From DASTPP01 sp035762175 (GTDB lineage Bacteria; Myxococcota_A; Polyangia; Polyangiales; Polyangiaceae): 46,750 bases of DNA. Below the pieces are notes generated by a model, which was not told where the DNA came from, made no database searches, and saw only the letters and a list, made by a program, of their open reading frames with translations. The stretch spans positions 1-46,750 of the forward strand of contig DASTPP010000085.1 of assembly GCA_035762175.1 (NCBI GenBank), given 5' to 3'. The translations under genes and the position numbers were made by a program. The first letter of the stretch is position 1. Every line of letters starts with the position of its first letter. Positions 44,686-46,750 of the stretch are shown piece after piece.

Positions 44686-46750
44686 TCAGGTCGCGTCGCG
44701 CAAGAGCGGCTCGACGCGGCGGGTGTACTGGGCGACGAGCGCGCGCCCCTCGGCGGGCGGCGCGAGCAGGCGGGCGCCGAAGCCGGGCTGCAGGGCGGCG
44801 CCGTCGTTGGCGACGAGGTCCTGGGTCCACGAGACCGCGGCGTCGGCCTCGAACGAGGCCCCATTCGGGAAGTGCAGGCGCAGCCGCACGGAGGCGCCCA
44901 CGGGGGGCAGCTTGCCGTAGGTGGCGACGAAGACGCCGCCGCCCCGGAGCACGTCGTCGTCGAGCACGCCGCGGTAGAAGTTGCTCGCCTCGCCGGGGCC
45001 GAAGCGCACGTCGAAGCGCTCGGCGCCGGGCAGGCCCTGGCGCAGGCGGGCCTCGATGCGGGCGACCGAGGCGCTGAGCTCGCCGAGGCGCGCGCCGAGC
45101 TCGCCGAGCTCGGGCCCGCCCTCGCCGTTCGCGGGGCGCATGGCGGCGCGCACGAGCGGCAGGAGGGTGCGCTCGATGAGGGCGGTCTGCTGGGCGACGA
45201 GGTCGGCGAGCGGCGGGCCCGCGGCGGGGGCGGCGGCGGGGCGGGGCGGGGCCGAGGGGGGCTTGGGCGGGGCCTCGGGGGCGGGGCGCTGGGCGAGCTT
45301 GCCGAGGGCGCCGGCGAGCTCGTCGAGCTTGGGGGCGAGCCAGGCCTCGGCGCCGGGCCGGCGGGCCGAGGCCGACTCGGCGAGGCCGCGGGCGATCGAG
45401 GCGAGGCGGTCGTCGAGGCCGACGAGGGCGCCGGCGACGCGGGCGGCGGGGTCGTCGCCGGGGCCGCCGGCGCGGCGCACGCGCACGAACTCGTCTTTGA
45501 TCTGGCGCCAGCGCTCGGCTCGCTCCGGCGTCAGGCGGCCGCGCAGCTCGGCGAGCTTGAGCAGGTTGTGCTCGGCGCCGGCGGTGAGCGTCTGCGCCTC
45601 GCCGGCGTAGTGGTCGTCGAGGAGGGCCTCGAGCTCGTCGTCGTTCATGGCGGCGACGACGCGCTCGGCGATCTTGTTCATGTTGCGGTAGCTGCCCTGC
45701 AGCTTGAACGCGGGCTCCTCGCGGAAGGCCTCTTCTTGGGCGGCCGCGTCGATGTAGGCGCGGTTGACGCGGGCGAGCGTCGCCTGCACCCGCACGAGGT
45801 GCCGGAAGAGGCGCGCGAGCTCGTCGGCCTCGGCCGCCGAGTAGCCGTGCGCGAAGTCGCCGGGCGGCACGGCCTCGCCGCGCGCGAGGCGGACGAAGCG
45901 GCCGACGTCGGCCGGGTCGCGCCCGGCGAGGGGGGCGAGCAGCGGGTTCGAGGTGAGGGCGTTCTCGAGGTAGCTGAGGGCGAAGAGCTCTTCGTTGCCC
46001 TGCAGGACGTCGCCGAGGTTGTAGACGTCGGCGCGGTTCGCCAGCATGTCGGGGATTCGAAAGCGCGCCCCGCCCTCGGTGTAGGGGTTGCCCGCCATCA
46101 CCACGCAGAAGCGCTTGCCGCGGAGGTCGTAGGTGCGCGTCCGGCCCTTCCACACGCCCTCGATGCGCCGCGACCCGTCGCACAGCGAGATGAACTTCTG
46201 CAGCAGCTCGGCGTTCGTGTGCTGGATGTCGTCGAGGTAGAGCATCACGTTGTTGCCCATCTCGAGCGCGAGGTTGATCTTGTCGACCTCCTGGCGCGCC
46301 GTCGCATTCGGCGCCTCGGCCGGGTCGAGCGACGTGACGCCGTGGCCGAGCGCGGGCCCGTTCACCTTGACGAAGACGAGGCCGAGCCGGTTGGCGACGT
46401 ACTCCATGACGGTGGTCTTGCCGTAGCCGGGCGGCGAGATCAGCAGCAGCATGCCCATCTGGTCGGTGCGCTTCGCCGCGCCGGCGGCGCCGAGCTGCTT
46501 CGCGAGGTTCGCGCCGCACAGCGGCAGGTAGACCTGATCGATCAGTTTGTTGCGGACGAACGATGACATCACGCGCGGCTTCAGCTCGTCGATCCGCAGC
46601 CGCCGCCGCTCGCGCTCGGCGATCTCGGCGCGCGTCGCGCGGTAGGCGCGGAACGCCGGCGCCACCTCGCGGCGGAACCGATCGAGCCGCGCGGTGAGCT
46701 CGTCGAGCCGGACCGGCAGCGCGCCGCCGGCGATCCGCGGGTGCCGGCCG
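44686..46750 (-). CDS. AAA+ ATPase ('DNA repair ATPase' type) with PilZ-like C-terminal domain (5' end beyond window)
   Basis: The frame is open to the right edge, so the N-terminus is missing; at least 688 codons are visible. A GTG at 46665 is not the start, as the coding frame continues upstream. AAA+ core: Walker A SPPGYGKTT, Walker B NVMLYLDDIQH, sensor FCVVMAGNPYTE. The surrounding sequence (LEMGNNVMLYLDDIQHTNAE, TRTYDLRGKRFCVVMAGNPY) matches the large ATPases annotated as DNA repair ATPases. After a coiled-coil-prone Pro/Ala-rich linker (residues about 430-520 of the visible part) comes a PilZ-like domain (FDVRFGPGEASNFYRGVLDD, VSWTQDLVANDGAALQPGFG), similar to the Myxococcus-type PilZ family. 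Function unproven. Its 3' end is duplicated at 43267. Confidence 0.88.
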   Translation of the reverse strand, partial: GRHPRIAGGALPVRLDELTARLDRFRREVAPAFRAYRATRAEIAERERRRLRIDELKPRVMSSFVRNKLIDQVYLPLCGANLAKQLGAAGAAKRTDQMGMLLLISPPGYGKTTVMEYVANRLGLVFVKVNGPALGHGVTSLDPAEAPNATARQEVDKINLALEMGNNVMLYLDDIQHTNAELLQKFISLCDGSRRIEGVWKGRTRTYDLRGKRFCVVMAGNPYTEGGARFRIPDMLANRADVYNLGDVLQGNEELFALSYLENALTSNPLLAPLAGRDPADVGRFVRLARGEAVPPGDFAHGYSAAEADELARLFRHLVRVQATLARVNRAYIDAAAQEEAFREEPAFKLQGSYRNMNKIAERVVAAMNDDELEALLDDHYAGEAQTLTAGAEHNLLKLAELRGRLTPERAERWRQIKDEFVRVRRAGGPGDDPAARVAGALVGLDDRLASIARGLAESASARRPGAEAWLAPKLDELAGALGKLAQRPAPEAPPKPPSAPPRPAAAPAAGPPLADLVAQQTALIERTLLPLVRAAMRPANGEGGPELGELGARLGELSASVARIEARLRQGLPGAERFDVRFGPGEASNFYRGVLDDDVLRGGGVFVATYGKLPPVGASVRLRLHFPNGASFEADAAVSWTQDLVANDGAALQPGFGARLLAPPAEGRALVAQYTRRVEPLLRDAT

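Noticed and set aside
44037..44864. Minus-strand frame reading ATPase 3' sequence in another frame (SPSTPAASSRSCATRPD)
   Set aside because: It is the out-of-frame shadow of the ATPase C-terminus and of its duplicate; no protein support.

Overview
The window is a very GC-rich, gene-dense stretch of a multicellular-type deltaproteobacterium, most likely a myxobacterium of the Polyangiales/Sorangiineae kind. Pointers to this are eukaryote-like Ser/Thr kinases fused to other domains, many lipoproteins with low-complexity Gly/Ser/Ala linkers, a MYXO-CTERM-like C-terminal sorting tail, a PilZ-type C-terminal domain on a large AAA+ ATPase, and long intergenic spacers filled with short tandem repeats. 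No rRNA, tRNA, CRISPR array, insertion sequence or prophage was recognised. The taxonomic call is inference from gene style.

Layout. 1-4.6 kb: an edge-truncated beta-propeller/c-type cytochrome protein, a membrane-anchored repetitive protein, a NuiA-type nuclease inhibitor and a protein with a caspase-like His-Gly...Cys arrangement. 4.9-9.6 kb: one giant gene for a Ser/Thr kinase, STAND NTPase and 14-repeat WD40 protein. 9.7-14.3 kb: thioredoxin-like lipoprotein, AraC regulator, decayed FAD-oxidoreductase fragment, methyltransferase, CPBP protease and YdjM-like membrane protein. 14.3-22.5 kb: mostly minus-strand secreted or envelope proteins (M28 peptidase, Cys-rich lipoprotein, JmjC/cupin-8 oxygenase, triple-Kazal lipoprotein, cupin, helix-hairpin-helix lipoprotein). 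22.7-27.2 kb: nucleotidyltransferase, ArsC-like reductase, APC permease and a thiaminase I homologue.

27.4-35.3 kb is the most striking block: a DUF4384-like lipoprotein, a Ser/Thr kinase-CHAT protease-SUMF1 fusion, and an exported TPR-CHAT protein with a MYXO-CTERM-like tail, all on the minus strand. With the kinase-STAND-WD40 gene and the caspase-like gene near the left end, the window holds three candidate caspase-fold proteins and two kinase-effector fusions. This architecture resembles the signalling or biological-conflict proteins known from multicellular bacteria; a joint function here is inference.

35.3-46.75 kb: a spacer with a helically phased palindrome array, an unknown protein, two Gly-rich lipoproteins, a Nudix hydrolase, an RsbQ hydrolase overlapping a stand-alone PAS protein (the phosphatase half of RsbP is missing), a ClpP-like protein with an altered catalytic residue, a short AraC protein, and an AAA+ ATPase with a PilZ-like tail that runs off the right edge. 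Three genes in the window have copies of their own 3' ends, including the stop codon, in adjacent intergenic DNA. This recurrent pattern is reported as a finding.
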